Of a DNA stretch of 64,000 nt, positions 1-8,982 are shown one piece after another. The stretch is from Staphylococcus lloydii (GTDB lineage Bacteria > Bacillota > Bacilli > Staphylococcales > Staphylococcaceae): positions 2,418,001 through 2,482,000 of the forward strand of contig NZ_CP064056.1 of the NCBI RefSeq assembly GCF_015775975.1, given 5' to 3'. Within the stretch, counting starts at the first letter, position 1. Every line of letters begins with the position of its first letter. Under the pieces are notes generated by a model that was not told the DNA's origin, made no database searches, and was given only the letters and a program-made list of their open reading frames with translations. The translations under genes were made by a program, and so were the position numbers.

Positions 1-552
1 TTTAGATATATAATAAGCTGGACGGCGAGAGATATGCTCGCCCAACTTGAATGTTTTTGATGTAGCCTCGTATTGAAACTCGAAGTTATTTCTTTTAAGC
101 CATTTGAGGAACATGTCGAACTTAGTTTGTCCGTCGCCTGCATTTTCCCACTCTATGGCTGGAGCACTATCGAGCATGACATAGCTGTAAGGCGTGTCAT
201 CAAAAACGAGATTGAGAAAGTCTACGGCTGTTCGGCTACCCGTTACATTTTCATAAACTCGTTGTGTGGTTAGGTAGTCAAACTGCGCTTCTTTAGCTGT
301 AACTTCAACGACCTGCTTATCCTTTAAGGCTTTACGCTTAGCAATGACAACAATGTATGCTTGCGACTCTGCTTCGCCTGTCACGTTCTCTACACGCCAC
401 ATTTTTGATATGTCATTTATAAAATCTTTTGTTTGGTCGTTCTCAATAACATTAAACGTCAACATGCCCTCATCGTTCATTCTCACTATGTGATTGGTTA
501 CCGTTTCGACAGGGTAGGCGTTCCTGTTTAGGTCTTTAAGAATTAAAGCCAT
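1..552 (-). CDS. Phage tail endopeptidase (Tal-like), 5' part only
   Basis: About 184 N-terminal residues are visible; the gene runs off the left edge. The reading frame starts at ATG 552 (MALILKDLNRNAYPVETV) two bases after the stop of the preceding gene. It matches the N-terminal region of 'phage minor structural protein / prophage endopeptidase tail' proteins, the trimeric baseplate-tip proteins that follow Dit. The catalytic part lies outside the window, so lytic activity cannot be judged. It belongs to the late tail operon. Family recognition comes from the protein pattern only. Confidence 0.75.
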   Translation of the reverse strand, partial: MALILKDLNRNAYPVETVTNHIVRMNDEGMLTFNVIENDQTKDFINDISKMWRVENVTGEAESQAYIVVIAKRKALKDKQVVEVTAKEAQFDYLTTQRVYENVTGSRTAVDFLNLVFDDTPYSYVMLDSAPAIEWENAGDGQTKFDMFLKWLKRNNFEFQYEATSKTFKLGEHISRRPAYYISK

Positions 553-554
553 GG

Positions 555-776
555 CTATTGCTCCTCTTCATCAAACCTAGTTTGCGTGTAATCAGGGTTG
601 CGTTTGATTACGCCGTCCTCATATAGATAGAATTTACTAGCGAAATTTTCTCTGAAGTCGTCAGGTAAAATGTCTAAAGGGACATCAATACCACCGACGC
701 CCCCGACAGTCGCATAGGACGTTATTTCTTTATCTTCATTTACATTGATATTTGCCGTAGTTCTTTTATGCCACAT
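555..776 (-). CDS. Small phage protein, DUF2977-like
   Basis: 73 residues. The core pattern (EITSYATVGGVGG, then FYLYEDGVIKRNPDY) resembles the DUF2977 proteins found next to tail fibre genes in staphylococcal phages. The start ATG overlaps the stop of the upstream fibre gene in a TAATG arrangement, suggesting translational coupling. Function is unknown; a structural or assembly role with the fibre is an inference from position. Confidence 0.7.
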   Translation of the reverse strand: MWHKRTTANINVNEDKEITSYATVGGVGGIDVPLDILPDDFRENFASKFYLYEDGVIKRNPDYTQTRFDEEEQ

Positions 777-2014
777 TATTTAACACCTACAATTCTTAGT
801 ATTTCAGGCATGTAACTTTCGCCTGTTGCTGTATCGGTTTCAACACGTACATGAACATCTGTGTTAAGCACGGTAGGGTCGTCACTATCTAGTTTTAGTG
901 TTGTTTCTATAAGTGTAGCCCCACTTGCACTATTGCCTAAATTAAAAGTCCTAATGGCTATATAGTCTTTAACACAAGTAGTTGTAACCGTATCGTCGCC
1001 ACCTATATGATTTAAATCAACGACTAAATAATTATAATTTCTCGGGTCATCGTTTAAGTTAATAGGTTCATCTGGTTCAGTAACACTTCCAGTAAATAAT
1101 TCAATCTTTGTACCGTCCACAGGTTCCCATTCGCCCCATGTTTCATAAAATCGTTTTATAAACGTTTGAGTAGAATCATAAGGTTTGAATTCAATACGTT
1201 TGACCTCGTCAGTATCTCGTCGATAAACAGCAAGAAACCCGTTGTAACTTGACGCTCCAACAGGAATATTTTCTGCTGTAGTAACATAATAAAAACCTGT
1301 TTCTAGACTATCTAATTGACTTGTATCACCGAAATCAATGTCAGATAAAGCTTTAGTTTTGCCATCATCTCGAGTTAATTTATGTTTTTGCCACTCCGAT
1401 GTATCGGTATTTTGGAAGTTATCTAATTTTGTTAATGCATTATTTTTTGCATCATCAATATCAGATAAGCTATTTGTTGTATTCGTATCTATTTGTGAAC
1501 TGTAAGTTTGATAATCATTTTTGAGTTGCGTTGATTTTGTTTGATAGTCTTGATTAAAAGCATCTAATTTAGTTTGGTAATTATTATTAAAATCAGACGT
1601 TAAATCATTAATTTTAGCAACAGCTTTATCATGCTCTGTTTGTGTATCAGATAATATTTGGTTAGCCTTTGTCTCATGTTTATTTATCATTGTCTGTAAT
1701 TCATCTTTAAAAGGACTAAAGGGATCTAAATCAATTTCGCTAAATTGCTGCCACTCATCATGCACATAGGCATAAACCTTTTGCTCGTCTATGACTGTGA
1801 TGAGTGATTTTTCTTTTGCTTCTGCTGGTAGCTGTTCATGTGTCTGTACGGGCTCCAGCATTTTCATTGTGTTTGCGTTCCTTAATTCGTCCCACATGTT
1901 CTCGCTGAGTCGTGTATCAGTTGCGTCTATCAAGTTATACAACTCTTTGTAGTTGCGATTGTGGTTTTCAAGGTTTTTCAGGTCTAAAGGCGTTGTAATG
2001 ATGTCTCTTGCCAT
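776..2014 (-). CDS. Tail fibre / baseplate (receptor-binding) protein
   Basis: 412 residues with start at ATG 2014 (MARDIITTPLDLKNLENHN), preceded by AGGAGG at 2025-2030. An in-frame upstream ATG is ignored because it lies inside the end of the dit gene and has no such site. The N-terminal part is helical. Residues about 120-215 form a heptad-like coiled coil rich in D, K, Q and T with repeated 'DYQTK'-type units, typical of a trimeric shaft. The C-terminal part (GFYYVTTAENIPVG, then FYETWGEW) resembles the pyocin-knob segment of tail fibres and leads into a beta-rich head. Likely binds the host cell wall. It sits between Dit and the tail endopeptidase rather than after both. Confidence 0.7.
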   Translation of the reverse strand: MARDIITTPLDLKNLENHNRNYKELYNLIDATDTRLSENMWDELRNANTMKMLEPVQTHEQLPAEAKEKSLITVIDEQKVYAYVHDEWQQFSEIDLDPFSPFKDELQTMINKHETKANQILSDTQTEHDKAVAKINDLTSDFNNNYQTKLDAFNQDYQTKSTQLKNDYQTYSSQIDTNTTNSLSDIDDAKNNALTKLDNFQNTDTSEWQKHKLTRDDGKTKALSDIDFGDTSQLDSLETGFYYVTTAENIPVGASSYNGFLAVYRRDTDEVKRIEFKPYDSTQTFIKRFYETWGEWEPVDGTKIELFTGSVTEPDEPINLNDDPRNYNYLVVDLNHIGGDDTVTTTCVKDYIAIRTFNLGNSASGATLIETTLKLDSDDPTVLNTDVHVRVETDTATGESYMPEILRIVGVK

Positions 2015-2028
2015 ATTCAAATGACCTC

Positions 2029-3000
2029 CTATAAGTAGTAGTATCTGCACTCAACTTGAGCCTCAATGTCATAGTTCTCGTTGAATGTAAGTTTATTTTT
2101 GCCTGTTTGCATTACTGGAATACCATAGTTTGTATTGACTAAAATGCTAAGGCCATTTTTGAAGTAGCCACCTGACTCGTATGTAACGACATCGCCTTTT
2201 TTGATATTGGCCTCGTCTGTATTAATCTCGCATTGTGTGCCATTAAAACCAAACTTGATTTTGCCTTTAGGCTTGCTATTGAAAGTTAGCCTTAAAATTA
2301 AATGCTGGTTGAATTGGTCTATCTTCACATTGCCGAAATTATAGACATCATGTTCTTTACTTTGGCTAATATCAAATGTGTAGTGTCGAGTATCAGGGTC
2401 GTGCATTAAGCCCATACCATAAGACCATATAGGCTCCTCAGTGTAGTTAAGCCCTTTGCTTTCAAGGTCTAAGGACGTGCCAATGCTTTCAGCAAAAGGT
2501 AACTCAGTCGTGGTGAACTTCATAGAGCCCTTACCTTTTTTGCCTGATTGTTCCATTTCCTCACACTCAGTAATACGCACTAAGTAGCGCTTACCTGTTG
2601 AGACCTCGTTGTCTGTTTGAGAGCTGTCGAACACAGTATCATAGCCGTATTGGTCTGTTGTGACTGCTGTATCATTGTAAATCGTGTCTTTAAATTCATA
2701 TTGTTGTCTCTGAGGTCTGCGCATTTCCTGCACATAAAAAGGCTGTTCATCATAGACCAGCTCAAAGATTAAGTCTCTGTATAGTGGATATGATGACAAG
2801 CTCTCGGTAACAAAAACAAATGGAACGCTAATACTGCGCTCCTTGTAGGTCATACCTGCGTCAAATGTTCCGTGCAAGCCTTTGATATTTCGTTTTTCCT
2901 GCTCAACCTCAATCGGACTGATGACAACATCTTTAACCGTAACGCCATATTGTCCCAGCGTGTAGCTGGAGCCGTCTAGCTTTGTAATTTTTAAGTCCAA
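2029..3000 (-). CDS. Distal tail protein Dit (siphovirus tail component)
   Basis: 323 residues. The N-terminus (MDLKITKLDGSSYTLGQYGV, then SISVPFVF) fits the Dit / siphovirus-type tail component family, which forms the hexameric hub joining tail tube and baseplate. The start codon is TTG at 3000, with cctcct (AGGAGG) at 3009-3014 giving 8-base spacing; this ribosome site overlaps the tape measure stop. The 3' end overlaps the non-coding start of the fibre ORF only. Positioned right after the tape measure, as usual for Dit. Confidence 0.85.
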   Translation of the reverse strand: MDLKITKLDGSSYTLGQYGVTVKDVVISPIEVEQEKRNIKGLHGTFDAGMTYKERSISVPFVFVTESLSSYPLYRDLIFELVYDEQPFYVQEMRRPQRQQYEFKDTIYNDTAVTTDQYGYDTVFDSSQTDNEVSTGKRYLVRITECEEMEQSGKKGKGSMKFTTTELPFAESIGTSLDLESKGLNYTEEPIWSYGMGLMHDPDTRHYTFDISQSKEHDVYNFGNVKIDQFNQHLILRLTFNSKPKGKIKFGFNGTQCEINTDEANIKKGDVVTYESGGYFKNGLSILVNTNYGIPVMQTGKNKLTFNENYDIEAQVECRYYYL

Positions 3001-3012
3001 TTGTCTAACCTC

Positions 3013-6000
3013 CTAAAATGAAAGTACCTCGCCGTCACGAGCATTTATGCCGTTGACTTTAGCCGTAAGCACTTCGTCGTCTGTGTCGAGTTGTACATGT
3101 AATGTCGTTTTATTGGGCTCGGCTTTAAACGTCGTAGTGTGGTTTGCCTGCACTCGGCCTTTAGCTGAAATATTATCGAGTTCTCGATTGATACCCTGTA
3201 CCATTGGCTGTGCCTGCAAGTTAGGGTTAAAGCCGTTTGTCATAGATTGTGCAATACGTGCTGTGTCACGAACTACTTTCTTGCCTCGGTCGTTAAGGCC
3301 AATTTGCATACCTTGCATAGTGTATTGACCGATTTCTTTGAACACTTTCGACGGCGAGTGTATGCCTAATAGGCTCTTAGCGCCTTTGACAGCATTTGAC
3401 ACTACGCCTTTTGCTGCGCTTACTAATGAGCCTGCCATGTTTTTAATACCGTTTATCATACCTCTGATAAGGTCTGCACCAGCTGACACCATAGCACCAA
3501 CGAATGATTTCGCCGTGCTTACTGCGTTGCTCACACCTGATGAAACAGCACTAACCACACGGCTCATGCCTGATGTTACAGCGTTGACAATGCCACTCAT
3601 AGCCGATGTAATAGCGCTTAGGACGCTTTGCCAACCACTTGTTACAGTGCTGACAACGCTCGACATGAATGAGCTTATCGCACTCACGATTGACGACCAT
3701 GCGCTTGACACGGCCGAAGCGATTGAACTTAGGATTGATGACACGGTACTCAATACCGACGACCAACCTGAGCTCACTGTACTAACTATGCTTGACATGA
3801 ATGAGCTTATCGTACTCACAATTGACGACCATATACTTGATACAGTCGAAGCTATGGAGCTTAGAATTGATGACACGGTGCTCAATACTGATGAGAAGCC
3901 TGAGCTTACTGTACTAATAATGCTCGAAATGAATGAGCTTATCGCGCTCACGATTGACGACCATATGCTTGATACCGTAGAGGCAACCGAACTAAATATT
4001 GATGCTGTTGTGCTTAGTACCGACGACCACGCCGAACTAACGACACTAACAATATTAGAGACGATTGAGCTTATTGTACTAACTAGCGACGACCAAATTG
4101 ACGACGCTGTGCTCACTAACGCCGACCACATAGACGACGCTGTGCTAGTAATTGTCGTCCAAATAGCTGACAGTATAGCAACTAAGCCCTGAACTACTGA
4201 TTGGATAGCATTTACTATGGACTGCCAAACTGATGAGGCTACACCTTGTAAGGCGTTCCACGCTGTAATGGCGTTTTGAGTAATGCTGTTCCAAAGATTA
4301 GCCAGCCAAGTTTTCAAGATATTAAAGATATTCTGACATGCTGTAACTATGGCCTGCCAAATAGCCTGTCCTGATGATTGGATTGTCTGCCAAGCCCCCG
4401 ACCAGTCGCCTGATAAGGCCTGTAGTAAGGCTGTTATCGTGCCGACTATTGTTTCCATTGCTACCGTGATTACCATTTTAATAAGCTCCCACACAACCTG
4501 TGTAGTGGCTTTAAGGGTATTCCACGCTTGCTCAACGATAGGTCTTATCACGTTTATAGCAGTTTCAACAACAGCAACAATTTGATTCCATGTGTTTTGG
4601 AAAATTGGTACTAACGGCGCTACAATTGTTTGTATTCTCGTAATCAATTGAGATACAAATTGAATAATGGCTTGAACAGCTTGCATGACTGCTTGAGAAA
4701 TAGCGCTCCATGCGTCAATCATGGCTGTTCTGACTGTTTGTGAACTATTCCACAATGCAACCATTACGCCGATGACTGCACCTATCACAGCTATAATGCC
4801 TAGTATAGGTGCTGAAAGGCCAGCAAACGCTGTACCTATTGCTGAAAGGGCTGACATAACCATTTCGCCCACGCCAAGAAAGCCTGTAAATTGGGCTATC
4901 AATGGCAATATTCCGTTTGTAACAGCTAGTATTGAGGGGATTAAAGCCATAAATGCGCCACCTAATGTGACTAACACCCCTAATATTGCCCCAATAACTG
5001 GGTGTGCCTCTGTAAGGTTAGCAAGCCACTCAGTGAAAGCGTCTGCTAAATTAAGCACTGCTGAGGCAAGTGGCGCCATGCCTACTGCTAAATTGACAAT
5101 CAAGTTAATGATATTGCCTATTAGGCTTATTAGGACTGGTCCGTTTGTTTGAACGTAGTCAATGAATTGCTGGAAGCCGTCGGACTCTGCAATCGTAGCA
5201 CTCCACTGCTCGAAACGGTTTGCCATTTGGGCAAGACTCTCAAAGATGATTTGCGAGTTAGGTGCAAATGCTTTCATCAGATTAAAAATACCTTTAAACG
5301 TTGAGCTGAATATCTCGCCAATTAAAGGCAAGTTTGTTTTTGTGAAGTTGATAAAGTCTTGTATGGCTGTGCTACCCTCAACGCTGTTTGCCCATTTATT
5401 GAATGATTTGCCCATGTTCTCGAAACCTTGAGCAACCCACTCAGTAAGTGGTGCAAGTTTAGTTATGAGAGCAACAAAGCCTGAGCCGAAGTTGCCCACT
5501 GCGCTCATCATTTTGTTAAACACTTTAACGCCTGTTGAGCCCATCATATCAAAGAAGTCTGAGGCTGTTTGTGACTCTTTAGCCCATTTCAGAGTTGCCT
5601 GACTGGCTTTTTCCATGCCTTGAGCTACACCACTTAAAAATGGCGTCAAGCCACTTAGAGCCACTCTTGCTGTGTTGACTGCATTTGATAATGTGTTAAA
5701 TATCTCTGATTGATTTTGTGCCACAACGCCTTGCCATGCTGATTTGAGGTTGTCGACAGCTGATTGATAGTTCTGCACTTCACTCGTAACTGACAACGTT
5801 CCGTCCTCAACCATTTTCAGTGCTGACATTGCCATAGCACCAAAACCAACGACACCAGCACCAGCTGTAGCAAATGCGCCAACCATACCAACAGCGCCAC
5901 CACCGACTGCTTTGACTGCATTGAGTACAGCCATAAGCGCTGGTACTAGCGAAGCAACTGCTGGCACTAGCATTGTTACACTGGAAAGCATAGAGCCTTT

Positions 6001-6441
6001 GAACACGTTACTTACGACTGTCCCAACTGTTCTAATTCTAGTCGCTAAACCGTCCAAAGCATTGCCGTAGTTATCTATCGCACGCACGACAGCACGTGCC
6101 CCGTTTAGAGCACTTCGACTGTCTATGGTAAGTCGGGTGCGATGTTTGTTGGGTATGGAACGTAACATTGCTTTAAATCGCTCTATGGCTGATATAGCAC
6201 CCGAGCTGTTCACATCTAGTGTGGACTTTGCTCTCATTCTGCTAAAGCTGTTCATTTCAGACTTAGCCTGTTTTATCTTAGTTCTGAACTCAGCTGTATT
6301 GGCGCCTATTTTAGCGTCTTTCATGCTTTCTGCTGTACGTTTGAAGTCTCTAGCAACTTGTTTCGCTCTTTCAATCTGCCTTTTAAACTTCGACGTATCA
6401 GCGTCAATGGAGGTGCTAATCTTATATTCAGATTTTGCCAC
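3013..6441 (-). CDS. Tail tape measure protein
   Basis: 1142 residues, the longest ORF of the phage. The start is GTG 6441 (MAKSEYKIS) with AGGAGGG upstream. The N-terminal ~120 residues are charged and helical; a hydrophobic Gly/Ala-rich stretch lies near residues 145-210, with further hydrophobic helices at 430-570. Residues about 770-990 form a Ser/Trp/Ile/Val repeat with aromatic residues every 11 positions; at DNA level the unit is 132 bases (44 codons). The C-terminus has the AKSLLGIHSPSKVF motif common in tape measure proteins. It sets tail length and enters the cell ahead of DNA. No peptidase or muralytic domain was recognised. A long antisense ORF opposite the repeat is a shadow. Confidence 0.93.
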   Translation of the reverse strand: MAKSEYKISTSIDADTSKFKRQIERAKQVARDFKRTAESMKDAKIGANTAEFRTKIKQAKSEMNSFSRMRAKSTLDVNSSGAISAIERFKAMLRSIPNKHRTRLTIDSRSALNGARAVVRAIDNYGNALDGLATRIRTVGTVVSNVFKGSMLSSVTMLVPAVASLVPALMAVLNAVKAVGGGAVGMVGAFATAGAGVVGFGAMAMSALKMVEDGTLSVTSEVQNYQSAVDNLKSAWQGVVAQNQSEIFNTLSNAVNTARVALSGLTPFLSGVAQGMEKASQATLKWAKESQTASDFFDMMGSTGVKVFNKMMSAVGNFGSGFVALITKLAPLTEWVAQGFENMGKSFNKWANSVEGSTAIQDFINFTKTNLPLIGEIFSSTFKGIFNLMKAFAPNSQIIFESLAQMANRFEQWSATIAESDGFQQFIDYVQTNGPVLISLIGNIINLIVNLAVGMAPLASAVLNLADAFTEWLANLTEAHPVIGAILGVLVTLGGAFMALIPSILAVTNGILPLIAQFTGFLGVGEMVMSALSAIGTAFAGLSAPILGIIAVIGAVIGVMVALWNSSQTVRTAMIDAWSAISQAVMQAVQAIIQFVSQLITRIQTIVAPLVPIFQNTWNQIVAVVETAINVIRPIVEQAWNTLKATTQVVWELIKMVITVAMETIVGTITALLQALSGDWSGAWQTIQSSGQAIWQAIVTACQNIFNILKTWLANLWNSITQNAITAWNALQGVASSVWQSIVNAIQSVVQGLVAILSAIWTTITSTASSMWSALVSTASSIWSSLVSTISSIVSNIVSVVSSAWSSVLSTTASIFSSVASTVSSIWSSIVSAISSFISSIISTVSSGFSSVLSTVSSILSSIASTVSSIWSSIVSTISSFMSSIVSTVSSGWSSVLSTVSSILSSIASAVSSAWSSIVSAISSFMSSVVSTVTSGWQSVLSAITSAMSGIVNAVTSGMSRVVSAVSSGVSNAVSTAKSFVGAMVSAGADLIRGMINGIKNMAGSLVSAAKGVVSNAVKGAKSLLGIHSPSKVFKEIGQYTMQGMQIGLNDRGKKVVRDTARIAQSMTNGFNPNLQAQPMVQGINRELDNISAKGRVQANHTTTFKAEPNKTTLHVQLDTDDEVLTAKVNGINARDGEVLSF
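3560..4150 (-). repeat. 132-bp tandem repeat region inside the tape measure gene
   Basis: The string ATGAATGAGCTTATCG (plus strand) occurs at 3665, 3797 and 3929, exactly 132 bases apart, with flanking sequence also conserved. Each unit encodes 44 residues, four turns of the 11-residue aromatic-spaced pattern seen in tape measure proteins. Copies are imperfect, so the array is not very recent. Confidence 0.85.
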
Positions 6442-6454
6442 GCTTTAACCCTCC

Positions 6455-7221
6455 TTATTTTTTATTATGGTTTCTTATTTGTTTTAAGACATCAAGCGAC
6501 GGTTTATTATCATCTTTATTCTTATCAAGGATTTCAAGCTCTATTGGCTCGCCTTTATTTAATCGCTTAACGTTCTTTTCATAGTCGAGTATGTCGTTTA
6601 CAGAGTTGAACAGATACTCTTCTTTTTTGTTCTTGCCTGTACCTACCTGCTTAGTTGCCTCAGCGTCTCTGATAGCAAAGGCTAGCTTATACAGGTCGTA
6701 TTCTTCTTTGAGCCTTTCGTACTCAAGCGCGTACATGCGATAGTTAAACTCACATAACGTCATTTTCTCTATGTATGATAAGTCGTAAATACCGAGCTCA
6801 CTCATACACATAACGACAACACGATCATATGTGAGTGGCTCGTCATCTTCGTTTACTTCTCTGCTTTGTTCTTGCTCTTCGGTTTGTACTCGTCGGGTAC
6901 TAGGTTTTGGGTTGTAGGTCGCTTTCCCAACTCCTTGATAACATCTTCGCCAAACGCTTCAAAACCTTGGTTAACTGCAATATCGTCAAGAATATCGTCT
7001 AAGTCCTCCTCTTTAGGCGCTTTCTTGTGATGTGCTGTAGCTGATAAGATAACCTCGCCAATAGCGATTGGGTTGCCTTGTGCTAAGTTTGGAACTAATA
7101 GGCTTAATCCTTGCCCGATACTCATTTGCTCGATTTCCATGCCTAAACGTTTATCAATTAGTGATAAAGCCTTAAAGCCGAATGATAGTTCTAATGTTTT
7201 GCCTTTGAATTGAATTTCCAT
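6455..7221 (-). CDS. Tail assembly chaperone, frameshifted GT product
   Basis: Predicted fusion of the gpG-like ORF (7221 down to about 6923) with the downstream -1 frame that ends at 6455, about 255 residues. The downstream frame has no good start of its own until an internal Met at 6811, yet it stays open upstream through 6922; its residues there read REVNEDDEPLTYDRVVM before the apparent Met. In frame 0 the codons TTG GGA AAG contain the heptamer GGGAAAG, the same slippery sequence used by lambda G-T. Frameshifted chaperones of this kind coat the tape measure and recruit tail tube subunits. Frame arithmetic supports a -1 shift; efficiency cannot be read from the sequence. Confidence 0.8.
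6853..7221 (-). CDS. Tail assembly chaperone gpG-like
   Basis: 122 residues (MEIQFKGKTLELSFGFKALS) ending with a basic Lys-rich tail (KPKSKNKAEK). Its position between the major tail protein and the tape measure, its size, and the overlapping -1 ORF mark it as the short form of the tail assembly chaperone pair. The unshifted product stops at 6853. Confidence 0.8.
   Translation of the reverse strand: MEIQFKGKTLELSFGFKALSLIDKRLGMEIEQMSIGQGLSLLVPNLAQGNPIAIGEVILSATAHHKKAPKEEDLDDILDDIAVNQGFEAFGEDVIKELGKRPTTQNLVPDEYKPKSKNKAEK
6922..6928 (-). promoter_or_regulatory. Programmed -1 ribosomal frameshift site GGGAAAG
   Basis: Read on the minus strand the zero frame is TTG-GGA-AAG; GGGAAAG fits X XXY YYZ exactly in register. 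After the slip the next codons (GCG ACC TAC AAC) stay open into the T-like ORF. No obvious strong stem-loop was worked out downstream. Confidence 0.78.
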
Positions 7222-7257
7222 AATAAAATAACCTCGCTTGTTTGTATTAGTCTTAAA

Positions 7258-7284
7258 TAAAAATGAGGGCTGTTACACCCTCAA
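7258..7284 (-). terminator. Terminator after the major tail protein
   Basis: Minus strand TGAGGG - 8-base loop - CCCTCA followed by TTTTTATTTA, just past the tail tube gene. It could be partial, tuning tail tube against chaperone and tape measure expression. Confidence 0.6.
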
Positions 7285-7290
7285 CTGTAA

Positions 7291-7869
7291 TTAAACTGTT
7301 TCCGTAGTTTCTGAGTCATCTGTAGCGCCTTCATCAGGTTGTGGAATGTTTTCATCAGCCTCAGCTAACCCGTCGTCTGCTGGGTCGTCTGCTGTTGTGT
7401 CGTGGAAGCCATACGCTACTTTGTTCTCTTCTACAACTTTTGGTAGTGAAGCATAACCACGTTGTTTTTTGCCGTATACGCCGAACTCAGTCTCGAACTC
7501 TGCAATAGAGTCAGCTTCGTTTGTACGAGTAATGCTATTCCAGTGACCTTGACGGTATTCAGCTTTATATTTACCTTCACTGTTTTTCACTTTCTTATTG
7601 ATGACCCATAACTCATAAGGCATAGACTCCTCTGTAGCGTCCTCAATTTCGTCACTCAATTCATCTTTAGCGTCCATGTATGATGTAACTGTGACTGTTG
7701 ACTCTAATGAGCCCCCCGAATTTACAGAGCCGTCAACTGTAGCCTCGCTGTCTGAGTCTCTTTCAGTTTCACGTTCTAACTCTGTAATCCACATAATCTT
7801 ATTTGCCTCTGTTGCGTCGCCTAATTTACGAATTAAAGCCAATTCGTCTGTACCTTGTTTTATTGCCAT
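7291..7869 (-). CDS. Major tail protein (tail tube)
   Basis: 192 residues. The sequence (MAIKQGTDELALIRKLGDA, then SGGSLESTVTVTSYMDAKDE) resembles TP901-1-type major tail proteins that stack as rings to form the tail tube. The C-terminal ~35 residues are acidic and Thr/Asp-rich, like a disordered extension. It lies between the tail terminator and the tail chaperones, the canonical place. A hairpin terminator follows. Confidence 0.85.
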   Translation of the reverse strand: MAIKQGTDELALIRKLGDATEANKIMWITELERETERDSDSEATVDGSVNSGGSLESTVTVTSYMDAKDELSDEIEDATEESMPYELWVINKKVKNSEGKYKAEYRQGHWNSITRTNEADSIAEFETEFGVYGKKQRGYASLPKVVEENKVAYGFHDTTADDPADDGLAEADENIPQPDEGATDDSETTETV

Positions 7870-7922
7870 ATGGTATTGCCTCCTATTAGTTAAAAATAAA
7901 AGACAAGCCCTAAAGGCCTGCC

Positions 7923-8315
7923 TTATGACGCTCTATAACTAGCGTCGATAATAATATGTTGTAATGTTTGATTAGTTGTTGTGTCTGTTGTGTCGTTGAT
8001 GTCTATGTTCTCAAGCGTCACTCGATAAGAGGGGAGCATTTCAGCATTGAATAAAATTTCTTGTGTCTTTATGTATAGCTCATCTGTGCTCGCTAGGTCG
8101 TCCTCTATATTCCAAATGTGAGCTCTGACTGCTGGATCGCCCCCGTAATTATCAAAACTTAAAACGTCGATACTGTCCTCAACTGTTTCAAGCACAATAA
8201 ATGGATAAGGCAATTCCTGCTCTAACTCTTTTAGCCGAACAACTGGGACGCCTGTATTGCTGAAAGCCTTAAATAGATAATTAAATAATTCAAATCTTGC
8301 TGACTGTTTAGCCAT
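7923..8315 (-). CDS. Tail terminator-like protein
   Basis: 130 residues (MAKQSARFELFNYLFKAF). Length, charge and position, after the HK97 gp10-like gene and before the major tail protein, fit the tail terminator/completion protein that caps the tail tube. Assignment is mainly by synteny. Confidence 0.65.
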   Translation of the reverse strand: MAKQSARFELFNYLFKAFSNTGVPVVRLKELEQELPYPFIVLETVEDSIDVLSFDNYGGDPAVRAHIWNIEDDLASTDELYIKTQEILFNAEMLPSYRVTLENIDINDTTDTTTNQTLQHIIIDASYRAS

Positions 8316-8326
8316 TGCTACCCTCC

Positions 8327-8677
8327 TTATTCAAGTAATCGCTCTAAATCTGCTCTGATTTGTGATGAAAATTTTTGATACACCTGACGCATAAACGTTT
8401 CAGGTTCCATGTATCGAGTACCATATTCAAGAAAGCCTGAATAATGCGCATTTGAAGTGATGACGTAGCTCATTTGACCTCTTCTAGCATCTTCGACCAT
8501 ACGGGCTAGGTTGCCCGTCCAATAGCCTTTTACCATGACTCGGCGTGCTTCTGTCACAGTTTCTGCTCTGAACTCTTTGGCATTTCGCCTTAGTATCTCA
8601 TCGACATCGTCGTCTATATCGCTGTGCATATGGCCTAATTTGCTGATGAGCGCATTAATGCCTGTCACTTTAGCCAT
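8327..8677 (-). CDS. HK97 gp10-like head-tail protein
   Basis: 116 residues. MAKVTGINALISKLGHM and the later YSGFLEYGTRYMEPETFMRQ segment are typical of the HK97-gp10 family involved in neck or tail completion. The stop-start junction with the next upstream gene shares base 8677, consistent with one polycistronic message. Confidence 0.75.
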   Translation of the reverse strand: MAKVTGINALISKLGHMHSDIDDDVDEILRRNAKEFRAETVTEARRVMVKGYWTGNLARMVEDARRGQMSYVITSNAHYSGFLEYGTRYMEPETFMRQVYQKFSSQIRADLERLLE

Positions 8678-8982
8678 TAGTTGACCTCTTCGACATAGAA
8701 CACTGTGTCTCGTCTGTACCTAACAGTCCTAATGACGACGTACTTTACACCACTCACATAGGCGTGTGTCACAGCCTCGTCAAAGCGATTGTTTAGTCTT
8801 ACGATACTTATGTCTCTCGTAACCTCGCCGAACTCTACAGCCGTACGTTCAGCTGAGAGTGGCGACTTGTTACAAGGCACAGCGTTATAGATGTGTTGTT
8901 CAGGGGTTGTGTAATTCCCTGTATCAGGGTCATAGCGTTTTGCACCCTCTTTGATAAGGGTTGCTCTATCTTCATATCTCAA
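8677..8982 (-). CDS. Head closure (stopper) protein
   Basis: 101 residues (MRYEDRATLIKEGAKRYDPD). Small beta-rich protein in the usual position of the phage head-tail joining / stopper protein. Its start overlaps the end of the connector gene by four bases (ATGA). Function by synteny. Confidence 0.65.
   Translation of the reverse strand: MRYEDRATLIKEGAKRYDPDTGNYTTPEQHIYNAVPCNKSPLSAERTAVEFGEVTRDISIVRLNNRFDEAVTHAYVSGVKYVVIRTVRYRRDTVFYVEEVN

Noticed and set aside
3338-4192. A 284-codon plus-strand ORF opposite the tape measure gene
   Set aside because: It mirrors the repetitive, biased codons of the tape measure repeats, has no ribosome site and no recognisable protein pattern.
6455-6811. Independent 118-aa gene starting at an internal Met
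   Set aside because: The frame is open further upstream and fits a -1 frameshift from the preceding ORF; no ribosome site precedes the Met.
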